Source: Kangiella koreensis DSM 16069 (lineage in GTDB: Bacteria; Pseudomonadota; Gammaproteobacteria; Enterobacterales; Kangiellaceae). From it: a stretch of DNA of 64,000 bases. Below the pieces are notes generated by a model that was not told the DNA's origin, made no database searches, and saw nothing but the letters and a program-made list of their open reading frames with translations. Made by a program: the position numbers and the translations under genes. The DNA is taken from assembly GCF_000024085.1 (NCBI RefSeq), contig NC_013166.1, positions 434,001-498,000 of the forward strand, read 5' to 3'. Positions 1 through 9,849 of this stretch are shown in pieces (the stretch's first letter is position 1; each line of letters starts with the position of its first letter).

Positions 1-81
1 AAAAGTAGTGTTGATTGGTCAACCAGAAACTACTACTTCGGGAATTACTCCTGTGCTGCCACATCTCCTGCGTCCCTATAG
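1..81 (+). CDS. Possible 3' end of an upstream gene (partial)
   Basis: One frame is open from the first base to a TAG at 79-81 and encodes about 26 residues rich in aromatic and small polar residues (it contains DWSTRNYYFGNY). A hairpin lies 18 bp after the stop, as expected at the end of a gene. The alternative frame, open to base 226, gives an unconvincing basic peptide. The fragment is too short to name a family, and it could be chance. Confidence 0.3.
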   Translation, partial: KSSVDWSTRNYYFGNYSCAATSPASL

Positions 82-99
82 ATTATCGCGCCGCATAAC

Positions 100-131
100 A
101 ATAATGCCTGATGGCAACATTAGGCATTATT
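100..131 (+). terminator. Hairpin after the possible gene end
   Basis: A perfect 10-bp inverted repeat (AATAATGCCT / AGGCATTATT) encloses a 12-nt loop. There is no strong U-tract after it (next bases GGAGAATGA), so it may be a weak terminator or a 3' stabilising structure. Confidence 0.45.
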
Positions 132-285
132 GGAGAATGAAAATAGATTCATGTAATATGCGTGGTCTTTATAGAACTCAAACAACGTCGATTAACCTTG
201 TAATCTTAAGGCAAGATTATAGTTAAGTGATGACATAATGAATTAAAGCAAAAGACAATATTAAATATAAGGAAAGATTACGAAA

Positions 286-3200
286 ATGCGCATATTCACT
301 TTGGGATTTTTGTTAATAATAAGTAGCATGGTAAATGCAGACACTTTTCAGGTTCTTCAGGATTATAATTACGAAGTTGAAGATAGTGACTCATTCACTC
401 ATACATTAAGGGGCGTTAACTCTATAAGTATGAATGAAAAGATTTACTTTGAAGTAGAAGTTCCAAGCGATATGTGGTTCGGAATCAAGGGGCGAAGATT
501 AGCTGTAACAGATGGTACTGAAAACGGCACTCATCTTGTTAAAGGACTCGAAGATAAAAATTTGGAAGGCACCTTTAGGGCATTTTATACGGTTAATAAC
601 AAGCTAGTTATCTTGTTGTCTGGAGAGTCTTCGCATGAATTTGAAATTTGGGAAGTTGCTCAAGAAACAAATCAAGCAGTAAAGGTAGCAACATTCTTAT
701 ATCCAAATGATTTTAATTACGGCGTTATTGCTCATTATTATACACAGAACAAGTTGGTATTAACTTCACCGCAATCTAGAGATTTGATAATCTATGATTC
801 AGAAACATCGAGCATTGAAGAGCTTGATCTACCAGTTATTGCTGACTCGTACTCCCACAATGTAAGCTATGAGAGTTTTATTTTGGGTGATTATTTCTAT
901 TATGAACCTAGTATCTCTAATGCGGAAAATCCTGTTTATCGACTAAATCTAAGAACAAAGACGGTTGAACAGGTGCATGTTCAAGGAATAGGTTCATCTC
1001 ATTTTATATATAATGGAAGTGTCTACTATGTAAACAAAGATGTAGATAATCTATTTTATATTTATAGCCTGGACCCAGATTCAGGAGACATAAAAAAAGA
1101 GTTTGGCCCTGTTACAAAATTTAATAGTAAACCCTCGCATTCATTTAAGGTTATCGATAATAAGCTCATCTATAATAATCTAACTAGTTTTATTATAAGA
1201 AACGATAGTGCAGATAGCTTTTACGCTATTGACTTTCCCGAAAGTTCCGCGATTGATTATAAGGATTTATCAACAAACCTTGTGATGTTTAACGGCGAGT
1301 ACTACTTTATTGGTTACGAGTATACTCATATAAGAACAGGTGAGAAGCATCTTTTAAAAACTGACCTATATTCTAGTATAGAAAAAGTCTATGAATATAA
1401 AGAGTTGAATTTACCACAAAGCGATTACGGCAGTGGGCTAAGGCTGATTGAAGATAATGGTAACTTATTCACTGTGGTGATGGCTAAGGCTGGTAATCAA
1501 TTTGTTGTAGGTAAGACAATGGTTTATGAGTGGGAGGATATTTACTCGAACTTTACTTTATCGTGGGAACAACAGAATCTAGGTATTTATGCCCCAATAC
1601 ATGATAGTCGCAAAGACATAGTTTTCGCTTATACAATAGAAACCGGTGCAGAACCATGGAAGATCAATGCTCAGCTTGGTAATGCATTTCAACTAGCTGA
1701 TTTTAATGAGGATAACCGTACACAAGGTAACTCGATAGTCTCTAAGTTTAGTTCTGTAACTCGAGTCGTTATATCTTATTTTCCCTTTTATGATATGCAG
1801 AATTATAATCTATTCAGCCTAAAAGATGATTTTTTTACGGGTTATATACCACCGGACAGACATAATTATGAACAAGTAGGTATTGACGAAATTTATGATT
1901 ATTATCATCTCACTGACATATCTAGTGTATATATTAAATTGTACGACACATTATCAAATGAAATAGTAGATATGGGCACTGTTGATAAAGCTGTCTATAA
2001 AAATTTTGATTATTTGAATCTGCATGATGGGGTACTAACTTACTTAAGCGATGGGGTTGTACGTCAAAAAGGGATTGATGGGATATGGGAATTTGAAATA
2101 GGCGCTGTCTATAAAAAACTAGTCAGAGGTGATGGGGCATCTTTGGCTTACGGATGGGATGAAGAGAGAGAGACAATTGAGTTCTTAGTATTCGATAGAG
2201 TAGGAGTTAGCAATACATTTAGTATACCTTGCGTAGATGACAGTGCGAGTTGCACAGAACCATATGTCTACTTTAAAGAGGACACTGTCCTTGTTAGCCA
2301 TACGCGTACTTCGTCATCATTTGACACATATTATGAAAAGAACTTTATTGTGAAATTGAATCAATCACCTAGTGTTTATGAGCTAGGTTTGGAATTACTT
2401 GGAGGGAACGGACTTCCAGAAAACGGTCCTTTAGCTTTGACAAATGAAGCTTTACTTATTGGAGCAGAAGAGATAGTTGATAAGAGGTCACAAACAAAAT
2501 TTATTAAGGTTTCTCTTGATGATTATGCTACGAAAAGCGTAACTATCAACATCGCAGATGGAAATTTAGTGCATGCAAAAGATGCAAGAACATGGTTGGT
2601 AAATGCTGGCGATTATAGGTTGGGTTTATTAAGTGATAATACTGATTCTACATATGTATTGGTTTTTAACAAAAAACTAGACATTGTTAACTACAAGAAC
2701 TTGGGCGAAGAACCACTTAATGTGCAGGAAGAAGGGATAAAACTTAGTAAGCCACTTGAGTGTATATATGGCTATTGTTATGTTCGGGGATATTACTGGC
2801 GTAAACAGGGGGATGAACCTACAAAATATTTTACTTATAAGTTTGATGTAACTTTAGAGAATATCGAACAAGAATTTTCCTATGTGGATCCGCAGGAGTA
2901 TATCCTAAAAAATATTGATACTGCTTATTTGATAGGTTATTCCACTCAGTACGGAAAGGAGCTCTATAAGCAGGAAGTTGAAGGCGTTGATTCAGATGGG
3001 GATGGAATCTGGGATGCTTATGAATTAGCTTATGACATGGACCCGACGTCGGCTCACGATGGTGCGCTTGACATTGATGGCGATGGTCTTTCAAATTATG
3101 AAGAGTTTAAATTAGGAACTAGTATACTAAAAGACGATACTGATGACGATGGGCTTAATGATGGCGTTGAGATAGACTTGGGTTTTGATCCTAGAAGCTA

Positions 3201-3660
3201 TGACTTACATTTAAGAGACTCTGACGGAGATGGATTAAGTTACAGAGCAGAAAAAGATATAGGCACTGATCCTCATAATTCAGATACTGATGGAGATGGA
3301 TTCATTGATAGTGAAGATGCCTTTCCTTTAGAACCATCAGAGAATGCAGACTTCGATAGTGATGGCATAGGAGATAATGCAGATCCAGATGATGATAATG
3401 ATGAAATGCCTGATGAATGGGAGGAACAGTATGGACTTAACCCTTTCGATCCTTTAGATAGGAATACTGATCTTGATAATGATGGTATAAGTAATTATCA
3501 GGAGTATATTAATGGCACAGATCCTAGGGTAGGCAATAATAATTCCGGGGGAGGGGACAGTAACCCACCTTCAAGCGACTCTGGTGGAGGTGGCTCCGTA
3601 CCAATGTGGCTACTACTTATGTTAGTTGCTTATGTAAGCTTAAGAAAGTACCGAAGTTAA
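286..3660 (+). CDS. Large secreted protein with calcium-binding repeats and GlyGly-CTERM-like anchor
   Basis: This 1124-residue exported protein starts after an AAGGAAAG ribosome-binding site. Residues 1-18 form a signal peptide that ends at VNA. The long N-terminal part is beta-rich and carries DGTxxGT-type motifs (VTDGTENGT near residue 80, GAEPW near 460), which suggests a propeller-like fold. From about residue 900 to 1085 there are many DxDxDG thrombospondin-type-3/EF-hand-like calcium loops. The tail is a glycine-rich linker (SGGGGS), a hydrophobic segment and a basic end (LRKYRS). That layout matches the GlyGly-CTERM sorting signals processed by rhombosortase in gammaproteobacteria. 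The gene is noticeably AT-rich next to deaD, which may indicate transfer. Its precise role is unknown; surface display or release after cleavage is inferred. Confidence 0.85.
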   Translation: MRIFTLGFLLIISSMVNADTFQVLQDYNYEVEDSDSFTHTLRGVNSISMNEKIYFEVEVPSDMWFGIKGRRLAVTDGTENGTHLVKGLEDKNLEGTFRAFYTVNNKLVILLSGESSHEFEIWEVAQETNQAVKVATFLYPNDFNYGVIAHYYTQNKLVLTSPQSRDLIIYDSETSSIEELDLPVIADSYSHNVSYESFILGDYFYYEPSISNAENPVYRLNLRTKTVEQVHVQGIGSSHFIYNGSVYYVNKDVDNLFYIYSLDPDSGDIKKEFGPVTKFNSKPSHSFKVIDNKLIYNNLTSFIIRNDSADSFYAIDFPESSAIDYKDLSTNLVMFNGEYYFIGYEYTHIRTGEKHLLKTDLYSSIEKVYEYKELNLPQSDYGSGLRLIEDNGNLFTVVMAKAGNQFVVGKTMVYEWEDIYSNFTLSWEQQNLGIYAPIHDSRKDIVFAYTIETGAEPWKINAQLGNAFQLADFNEDNRTQGNSIVSKFSSVTRVVISYFPFYDMQNYNLFSLKDDFFTGYIPPDRHNYEQVGIDEIYDYYHLTDISSVYIKLYDTLSNEIVDMGTVDKAVYKNFDYLNLHDGVLTYLSDGVVRQKGIDGIWEFEIGAVYKKLVRGDGASLAYGWDEERETIEFLVFDRVGVSNTFSIPCVDDSASCTEPYVYFKEDTVLVSHTRTSSSFDTYYEKNFIVKLNQSPSVYELGLELLGGNGLPENGPLALTNEALLIGAEEIVDKRSQTKFIKVSLDDYATKSVTINIADGNLVHAKDARTWLVNAGDYRLGLLSDNTDSTYVLVFNKKLDIVNYKNLGEEPLNVQEEGIKLSKPLECIYGYCYVRGYYWRKQGDEPTKYFTYKFDVTLENIEQEFSYVDPQEYILKNIDTAYLIGYSTQYGKELYKQEVEGVDSDGDGIWDAYELAYDMDPTSAHDGALDIDGDGLSNYEEFKLGTSILKDDTDDDGLNDGVEIDLGFDPRSYDLHLRDSDGDGLSYRAEKDIGTDPHNSDTDGDGFIDSEDAFPLEPSENADFDSDGIGDNADPDDDNDEMPDEWEEQYGLNPFDPLDRNTDLDNDGISNYQEYINGTDPRVGNNNSGGGDSNPPSSDSGGGGSVPMWLLLMLVAYVSLRKYRS

Positions 3661-3661
3661 T

Positions 3662-3689
3662 AAAAAAGGCCTCAAGTGAGGCCTTTTTT
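3662..3689. terminator. Bidirectional terminator between the surface protein gene and deaD
   Basis: A 12-bp perfect stem (AAAAAAGGCCTC / GAGGCCTTTTTT) with loop AAGT gives a U-run on either strand. It sits in the 40-bp gap between two convergent genes. Confidence 0.9.
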
Positions 3690-3700
3690 ATTTATGTTAT

Positions 3701-5497
3701 TTACTTTTTAAATTTAGGTTTGCCGGCCTTACTCTTGGGCTTGCCTTTATCTTTTCCTTTAAATTTACTATCGCCTTTACTGGCTTTTTGATCACCTATT
3801 ACGGTTAAGCTCATTGGCCTGCCAGCAACATATGCTTTACTGAGAATTTGTAGTACTTCTTTTGGCATGCCTGCTGGAAGATCGACTGTGGTGAATTCGT
3901 CGAAGATGTCGATACGGCCAATATATTCGCTGTCGATTTCAGCTTCATTGGCGATGGCGCCAACGATGTTGCTGACTTTGACGTTATGGCTATGGCCTGC
4001 TTCGATTTTGAAGCGTTCCATTTCGATATCAGGATGAGACTTTAATGGTTGGGCGTAGGGTGAAAAACTTCTATCGCTACTGCGCTTTGAGCCTTCATCA
4101 CGTCCTTTGCGATCGCGTCTATCACTTCTTTCAGGTCTATCTGCTCTTTCACTGCGCTCTTTCTTAGCTTTTGGAAGTTCTTTAAGAATTAACTCATCGC
4201 CACCCGCTAATTTAGCCAATGCTGCGGCAATGATTTGTGGGTCTGTATCCGTTTTTTCTTCGAGCTTAGTAATAAACTGTTTAAAGAAACTTAAATCATC
4301 ATTCTCAATAGTACTTAAAACCTTACGCTCGAAACGGCTCATGCGTTGCTCATTGATATTATCAATACTCGGCATCTGCATTTCTGTTATTGGTTGGTTG
4401 GTAGCGCGTTCGATAGCTTTCAGCATGCGGCGTTCGCGATGTGCTACGAATAAAATAGCATTACCACTTCGGCCGGCACGGCCGGTTCGACCAATACGGT
4501 GAACATAAGACTCGGTGTCGTAGGGAATATCGTAGTTAACAACGTGACTGATGCGTTCAACATCCAGTCCACGTGCAGCAACGTCGGTTGCAATAAGAAT
4601 GTCGATTTGACCCTTCTTCAGTTTTTCTACGATTCGCTCGCGTGTGGTCTGAGCGATGTCACCATTTAATGCTTCTGCTCTAAAACCGCGCGCCGTCAAT
4701 TTATCAGCAAGTTCTGTCGTGGCAATTTTAGTGCGCACGAAAATGATCATGCCATCGAATTCTTCGGTTTCAAGAACTCGTGTTAACGCATCCAGCTTAT
4801 GTATACCGCTAACTAACCAATAACGCTGATTAATGGTGGTTGCGGTACTGGTTTTAGTTTGAATTTTGATGTGCTCAGGCTCATGCAAATACTTCTCGGC
4901 AACTTTTTTGATTTCTTTTGGCATGGTTGCGGAGAATAGTGCGATTTGGCGAGTTTTAGGCGTATGGCCTAACACCCATTCAACGTCATCAATAAAGCCC
5001 ATGCGTAACATTTCGTCGGCTTCATCCAATACCAGCGCTTTTAAATTGTCGAGTTTAAGTGTGCCGCGGCGAATATGATCCATCACACGGCCGGGTGTCC
5101 CTACTACTATTTGCGCGCCACGCTTAAGTTGACGTAACTGAATATCGTATTTTTGACCGCCATAAATTGGCAATACGTTTAAGCCTGGCATATTTTTAGC
5201 ATAACTTTGGCAGGCTTCAGCAACCTGAATGGCGAGCTCGCGTGTTGGAGCTAAAACCAAAAGTTGGGTGTTGTTGTCCTTTGCATCCAATCTGGAAAGC
5301 ATCGGTAAAGCAAAAGCTGCTGTTTTACCGGTACCGGTCTGGGCCTGACCAATAATGTCTTTACCAGCCATAAGCACAGGAATGCTGGCGCTTTGGATCG
5401 GTGAAGGTTGTTCGTAGCCAACTTGTTTAATGGATTTTAATACGGCAGGCGAAAGTCCCAGTTCGTCAAAACTGGTAATGGTTTGATCTTGTGTCAT
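3701..5497 (-). CDS. deaD: DEAD-box ATP-dependent RNA helicase DeaD/CsdA
   Basis: This 598-residue protein has all helicase motifs: a Q motif around residues 9-35, Walker A AQTGTGKT at 52-59, PTREL at 84-88, DEAD at 158-161, SAT near 190, ARGLD and HRIGRTGRAGR. After the two RecA-like domains comes an Arg/Ser/Asp-rich linker, then a DbpA-type RNA-binding domain and a Lys/Gly-rich tail. This combination separates DeaD from RhlE- or SrmB-type helicases. In relatives it remodels structured RNA during 50S assembly and mRNA decay, chiefly in the cold. A leader of about 135 nt is predicted from its candidate promoter, as in cold-shock deaD mRNAs. Confidence 0.95.
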   Translation of the reverse strand: MTQDQTITSFDELGLSPAVLKSIKQVGYEQPSPIQSASIPVLMAGKDIIGQAQTGTGKTAAFALPMLSRLDAKDNNTQLLVLAPTRELAIQVAEACQSYAKNMPGLNVLPIYGGQKYDIQLRQLKRGAQIVVGTPGRVMDHIRRGTLKLDNLKALVLDEADEMLRMGFIDDVEWVLGHTPKTRQIALFSATMPKEIKKVAEKYLHEPEHIKIQTKTSTATTINQRYWLVSGIHKLDALTRVLETEEFDGMIIFVRTKIATTELADKLTARGFRAEALNGDIAQTTRERIVEKLKKGQIDILIATDVAARGLDVERISHVVNYDIPYDTESYVHRIGRTGRAGRSGNAILFVAHRERRMLKAIERATNQPITEMQMPSIDNINEQRMSRFERKVLSTIENDDLSFFKQFITKLEEKTDTDPQIIAAALAKLAGGDELILKELPKAKKERSERADRPERSDRRDRKGRDEGSKRSSDRSFSPYAQPLKSHPDIEMERFKIEAGHSHNVKVSNIVGAIANEAEIDSEYIGRIDIFDEFTTVDLPAGMPKEVLQILSKAYVAGRPMSLTVIGDQKASKGDSKFKGKDKGKPKSKAGKPKFKK

Positions 5498-5638
5498 CAG
5501 TGTTACCTATAAAAACATGAAGAGCGAATTTGCTCGAATAAGCGTAGGCCAACTGAAAACCCAATTTCAAAAGATACAACAATCGCGGAATAATCGTAGA
5601 AAGGATGTACTGAACTGACCACTTGCTTAACGGGGGCG

Positions 5639-5668
5639 ATTATACACACAATTTAATCCATATGTTAG
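5639..5668 (-). promoter_or_regulatory. Candidate sigma-70 promoter of deaD
   Basis: On the minus strand there is a perfect TATAAT (plus 5639-5644), with CTAACA 18 bp upstream as a weak -35. Transcription would begin near 5632 and leave a long 5' untranslated leader before deaD. Confidence 0.5.
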
Positions 5669-5759
5669 TGCTATTGCCATAAGTCAATTGATTAAATGCG
5701 ATTGCTTTAAATGGTGCAATCTGACATTCTTTAAAAAAAATCATAGATGGGGTGAGCTT

Positions 5760-6251
5760 ATGAAATTATTGGGGATTGTTGTACTGTTACTAGCCTTGAG
5801 TGGCTGCTGGTCACAAGATGAAATGTTGCGTATTCAGAAAAACGGTGATGTGTCGATGGCTATCATCGTTATGCCTGACTGGGAGTTCACATCAAGGGAT
5901 GAAGTGGAGTCCAGGGCTGGTGCCTATGAGCAAGAAATGCGTAAAGCGGGCTGGACGGTCCAAAAAAGTACTGATGGGAGCTCTGGTGGCGAGTATGATT
6001 TACAGTATGTTCTGACCGGCAATTTATTAAAGGTTAGTCAAAAAACATCTTTTTATGAGATTGTATCGCGTAACTCTAGTGAAGTTAAAATCAAGTTTTT
6101 GACGCCACGGATGGATGAGGAAAACGTTTATCGAAAGCTTTATTTTGATTACTCGATTGCTAATACGGCAACCGTATTCGATAAGAACAGAAGCTTAGTG
6201 CAAGAAGTTGGTACGGTTAATCAGGATGATGTTTATACCGTTTCGCTGTAA
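5760..6251 (+). CDS. Small lipoprotein of unknown function
   Basis: I chose the ATG at 5760, just after GGGGTGAG, over an in-frame upstream ATG at 5688 because it places a lipoprotein signal at the start: MKLLGIVVLLLALSGC, lipobox LSGC with Cys16. The mature protein of about 148 residues is charged and has no further membrane segment. I do not recognise a family. It is a single-gene unit, convergent with the amidohydrolase and closed by a shared terminator. A role in the periplasm, anchored to a membrane, follows from the lipobox only. Confidence 0.75.
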   Translation: MKLLGIVVLLLALSGCWSQDEMLRIQKNGDVSMAIIVMPDWEFTSRDEVESRAGAYEQEMRKAGWTVQKSTDGSSGGEYDLQYVLTGNLLKVSQKTSFYEIVSRNSSEVKIKFLTPRMDEENVYRKLYFDYSIANTATVFDKNRSLVQEVGTVNQDDVYTVSL

Positions 6252-6264
6252 AAAAGAGCCTTTA

Positions 6265-6304
6265 AAAAGCCGGCCTGCTTTCCATGCAGAATTAGCCGGC
6301 TTTT
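6265..6304. terminator. Bidirectional terminator
   Basis: AAAAGCCGGC at 6265-6274 pairs with GCCGGCTTTT at 6295-6304, with a small internal CTGC/GCAG stem in the loop. It ends both the lipoprotein gene and the convergent amidohydrolase gene. Confidence 0.85.
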
Positions 6305-6330
6305 CTTTGTAAGGCCTTACTGTGTGTAAC

Positions 6331-7623
6331 TTATTGTTTGTAGATAGTGCCGTCTTTCATGACAAATGAGACATTTTGCAGCAGTTTAATGTCCTCTGCT
6401 GGATTACCGTCTACCGCGATAATATCGGCTAATTTCCCTTTTGCAATTACACCGATTTGATCGTTATCTAATAATTCTGCTGAGGTCACAGTAGCGCTTT
6501 GTATGGCGGCCATGGCTGGCATGCCTGCTTCAACCATATATTCAAACTCTTTAGCATTATCGCCATGTGCCGACACACCACTGTCGGTGCCAAAGGCAAT
6601 CTTGACGCCATAATCATAGGCTTCTCCAAAAGTGTTTTGGATTAAAGGTCCTACGGCACGTGCCTTTGGGCGAACAATTTCTGGAAAAAATCCATCAATT
6701 TCCGCTTTTTCTGCGACAAACTTACCGGCAATTACGGTGGGTACGTAATAAGTACCATTCTTTTTCATGGCTCGCATGACCTCTTTATCCATGTAGGTGC
6801 CATGCTCGATACTAGTAATGCCTGCTTCGATAGCGCGGAGCATGCCCTCTTTACCATGGGCGTGGGCTGCGACATGCATGCCATAATCTTTGGCAGTATC
6901 AATAATGGACTTCAATTCCTCCACCGTAAACTGAGGATTCTGGCCGCTCTTAGCCAAACTGAGCACACCGCCAGTTGCAGTGACCTTGATAAAATCAGCA
7001 CCTTCCTTGTATCGTTGACGGACAGCCTTTTTGGCATCTTCGACGCTGTTAACAACGCCCTGTTTGGGGCCTGGATCGCCCATAAGCTTAGCATTTACAC
7101 CATTAGTTGGATCGGCATGACCACCAGTTGAGGCAAGCGATTTCCCTGCTGAATAAATTCGAGGTCCATCAACCCAGCCTTGGTTAATAGCATTGCGCAA
7201 AGAGATGGTGACATTATAGCTGTCGCCGGGATTGCGCACTGTGGTGAAGCCAGCGAGCAAAGTGCGCATACCGTATTCTTGAGCGCGGAAGGCCAGATCG
7301 GCAGGATTGAGAGTAAAACCTTCGACATAAGCCGTTGGGCTCATTTCACCGTCGAGATGAACATGCATATCCATCAAGCCAGGTAGGCAGGTTTTGTTGC
7401 TCAGGTCGATGAAAGAATTGGTGGAAGGCTTGTTGGTGGTTACTTCGCTAACTTTATTGCCCGTGATCTGGATAAAGTGCTCACCTAAAACCTTACCAGC
7501 TTGAGTGTCAATCAGGTTACCGCAATGCAACCATTTTGTATTGGCTGTTTCATCATTAGCTGAGCTTGGGCTCATGGCCGTGGATGCGATCAAAGCCGCT
7601 ATCGCTAAAGTTGTCTTGGTCAT
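6331..7623 (-). CDS. Periplasmic metal-dependent amidohydrolase (imidazolonepropionase/prolidase-like)
   Basis: The protein has 430 residues from the ATG at 7623. That start is preferred over the ATG 18 bp upstream because GGGGAG lies at the right distance before it and the protein then opens with a clean signal peptide ([17 protein letters not shown]). Amidohydrolase metal ligands are visible in order: HxH in MDMHVHLDG, a carboxylatable Lys in FIKVTATGG, His in HAHGKEG, His in SIEHGTY and Asp in FGTDSG. Members of this group often act on dipeptides ending in proline or on other cyclic amides. The substrate cannot be deduced from sequence alone. No neighbouring gene belongs to an obvious shared pathway. 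Confidence 0.88.
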   Translation of the reverse strand: MTKTTLAIAALIASTAMSPSSANDETANTKWLHCGNLIDTQAGKVLGEHFIQITGNKVSEVTTNKPSTNSFIDLSNKTCLPGLMDMHVHLDGEMSPTAYVEGFTLNPADLAFRAQEYGMRTLLAGFTTVRNPGDSYNVTISLRNAINQGWVDGPRIYSAGKSLASTGGHADPTNGVNAKLMGDPGPKQGVVNSVEDAKKAVRQRYKEGADFIKVTATGGVLSLAKSGQNPQFTVEELKSIIDTAKDYGMHVAAHAHGKEGMLRAIEAGITSIEHGTYMDKEVMRAMKKNGTYYVPTVIAGKFVAEKAEIDGFFPEIVRPKARAVGPLIQNTFGEAYDYGVKIAFGTDSGVSAHGDNAKEFEYMVEAGMPAMAAIQSATVTSAELLDNDQIGVIAKGKLADIIAVDGNPAEDIKLLQNVSFVMKDGTIYKQ

Positions 7624-7816
7624 CTTTATACTACTCCCCATTCAGTTTGTGGATACAGGAATACCTTAATTCAAAGCAGAGTGCAATCAGGCTTATAAAG
7701 CCATTTCTAAAAAACTGTAACTAACTGTGAATGTTAGAAATGCAGGAGAATAGTATTTCAAACAGCTTTTGGTACAATGCAGACAACTTAAATTCTAAAT
7801 CGAACAGGCAATATCC

Positions 7817-8857
7817 TTGGCTAACTCCGTCCCTGCTTCATTAAAGCCTTTTAATACCTTCGGCGTTGAGGCCACTTGTAATGAGTTAATCAGTTTTAAC
7901 GATGAACCGTCTATTCAAAGCTGGCTTAAAGCAGAAAAGCCAGCGCTTGATTCGCTCTTTATTCTCGGTGGCGGCAGCAATCTCTTGTTGCTGGGACATA
8001 TCCCGCTGATCTTCTTACAGGCTAATATTCAGGGGATTGAATACCTTGAGCAGAATAATGGCAAAGATGAAGTGTGGGTGAAAGTGGGAGCTGGGGTCAA
8101 CTGGCATCAGTTGGTGTTAGATACTTTGGATAAAGGCTATTCGGGTCTTGAGAATTTGTCATTAATTCCCGGTAATGTCGGTGCCGCCCCAATTCAGAAT
8201 ATTGGCGCTTACGGTGTTGAGCTGCAAGAGCGTTTTATAAATTTGCAGGCAATCGAGTTAGCTACTGGCCATATTCAAGAGTTTTCAGCAGAAGACTGCC
8301 AGTTTGGATATCGGGACAGTATTTTTAAGAAGGAATTGAAGGGGCGTTTTGTTATTACTCAGGTAACCTTGCGGTTAAATAAGAATCTTCAGCCGCACAT
8401 AGAATACGGCCCTCTGAAACAGGAACTTGAAGGTGAAACATCTATCACAGCAAAAAAAGTAAGCGATGCTGTGATAGCGATAAGGCAAAGTAAATTGCCC
8501 GATCCTGCTCAACTTGGCAATGCCGGTTCCTTCTTTAAAAATCCAATCGTTACTGAAGAGCAATATCAGATGTTACTTGATGCTTTTCCGGAGCTGGTCG
8601 CTTACTCAGTGGGCTCTGGACACTATAAAATTGCCGCGGGCTGGTTAATCGAAAAGGCTGGTTTAAAAGGCTATCGTCAGGGTGATGCGGGTGTACATGA
8701 AAAGCAGGCCTTGGTTCTGGTTAATTATGGACATGCAAGCGGACAGGATATTTTGCAGGTAGCAGGGCAGGTGCGAGATAAGGTCTTGGAGTTATTTGGC
8801 GTTAAGCTAGAACCCGAAGTGTGGATTATTGGCGAACAGCAGATATTTTTATCATGA
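7817..8857 (+). CDS. murB: UDP-N-acetylenolpyruvoylglucosamine reductase
   Basis: MurB reduces UDP-GlcNAc-enolpyruvate to UDP-MurNAc in the cytoplasm with FAD and NADPH, the second committed step of peptidoglycan synthesis. The 346-residue length matches type I MurB. FAD-binding motifs LGGGSNLLL and IPGNVGAAPIQNIGAYG are present. So are the catalytic serine in NAGSFFKNP, the YRDSIFK loop and the C-terminal Glu in LEPEVW. The start is TTG at 7817, because no in-frame ATG fits the conserved N-terminus. The stop overlaps the birA start by 4 bp (ATGA), so translation is probably coupled. A TACAAT hexamer at 7773-7778 could be its -10 box. Confidence 0.95.
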   Translation: MANSVPASLKPFNTFGVEATCNELISFNDEPSIQSWLKAEKPALDSLFILGGGSNLLLLGHIPLIFLQANIQGIEYLEQNNGKDEVWVKVGAGVNWHQLVLDTLDKGYSGLENLSLIPGNVGAAPIQNIGAYGVELQERFINLQAIELATGHIQEFSAEDCQFGYRDSIFKKELKGRFVITQVTLRLNKNLQPHIEYGPLKQELEGETSITAKKVSDAVIAIRQSKLPDPAQLGNAGSFFKNPIVTEEQYQMLLDAFPELVAYSVGSGHYKIAAGWLIEKAGLKGYRQGDAGVHEKQALVLVNYGHASGQDILQVAGQVRDKVLELFGVKLEPEVWIIGEQQIFLS

Positions 8858-9831
8858 CAGAGCATCGCGATCAGCAATTAAGACAGTTGATATCCTTATT
8901 AAAGGATGGAAACTTTCATTCCGGGCAAAAACTGGCGGATGAGCTATCGGTCAGTCGTGCCTATGTCTGGAAGTTGATGCAACAGCTAGAAGCTCTTGGC
9001 CTTGAGTTCGAGTCGGTTACACGCAAGGGCTATCGATTGATTAAGTCGCTGCAACTTTTGGATGCGCAAAGTTTACAGCAAGAGATGGTATCTACAGGCT
9101 TGGAGGATTGGCAATCTGAGGTTCTTTTATTAACCGATTCAACCAACGAACAACTTAAAGGTGCCGGTTTTTGCCATAAAAAGGTGCTTGCAGCTGAGTA
9201 TCAGTCAGCAGGTCGAGGACGTCGTGGCCGACAATGGGTGTCGCCACTAGCCAGCAACCTTTATTGGTCCGTGGGTTGGCAAACGCAGATGCCAGTACAA
9301 CAGCTAGGTGGTTTGAGTCTGGTGGTTGGTCTTGCGATCATTAAGGCATTGCAAAGTTTGGACATTGAAGGCGTGCAGTTAAAGTGGCCAAACGATATTC
9401 GCTATCAAGGAAAAAAGCTGGGCGGTATTTTGATTGAGTTGTCTGGTGATGTGGCAGGTGCTTTGCAGGTGGTTATTGGAGTTGGTTTAAATATGCAGAT
9501 GGGAAGCACGCTGGCTCAATCTATTGAGCAAGAGTGGATGAATGTTAATGATCTAGCTCCTGATGTCAGTCGTCAGCAGGTTTTAGCGAAGACGATTGTT
9601 GAATTCAATCAAGCGCTAGAGCTTTTTGAACAAAAGGGCTTTGCGGCCTTTCAGGAGTTATGGCAAGAGGTTGATGAGTGTTTTGGCCAGAAGGTGAGTA
9701 TTTTGCAGCAACATCAGGAGTTGAAAGGAATTGGTGCAGGGGTTGATGATACCGGAGCATTGTTATTGCAAACGGGGCAGGGCGTGATCCCTATTTATGC
9801 TGGCGAAGTTAGCTTGCGTTTCAGAGCTTAG
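8854..9831 (+). CDS. birA: Biotin-protein ligase / biotin operon repressor BirA
   Basis: The protein has 325 residues from the ATG at 8854; the GTG at 8821 lies inside murB and adds residues foreign to the family. Residues 1-65 form a winged helix-turn-helix (LADELSVSRAYVWKLMQQL). The ligase domain follows, with the adenylate loop GRGRRGRQW and the KWPNDI motif, then a C-terminal SH3-like domain. It makes biotinyl-5'-AMP and attaches biotin to acetyl-CoA carboxylase. The DNA-binding domain suggests it also represses biotin genes; none is in this window. Gene order murB-birA is as in E. coli. Confidence 0.95.
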   Translation: MTEHRDQQLRQLISLLKDGNFHSGQKLADELSVSRAYVWKLMQQLEALGLEFESVTRKGYRLIKSLQLLDAQSLQQEMVSTGLEDWQSEVLLLTDSTNEQLKGAGFCHKKVLAAEYQSAGRGRRGRQWVSPLASNLYWSVGWQTQMPVQQLGGLSLVVGLAIIKALQSLDIEGVQLKWPNDIRYQGKKLGGILIELSGDVAGALQVVIGVGLNMQMGSTLAQSIEQEWMNVNDLAPDVSRQQVLAKTIVEFNQALELFEQKGFAAFQELWQEVDECFGQKVSILQQHQELKGIGAGVDDTGALLLQTGQGVIPIYAGEVSLRFRA

Positions 9832-9849
9832 CTAAGGAGTTTGCCAAGA

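Noticed and set aside
8..226. 72-residue ORF at the window start
   Set aside because: It is basic and low in typical protein patterns, crosses a hairpin at 100-131, and competes with a more protein-like frame ending at 81.
2831..3094. Minus-strand ORF inside the calcium-repeat gene
   Set aside because: His-rich composition is the antisense of the Asp/Gly repeat codons; it has no ribosome-binding site.
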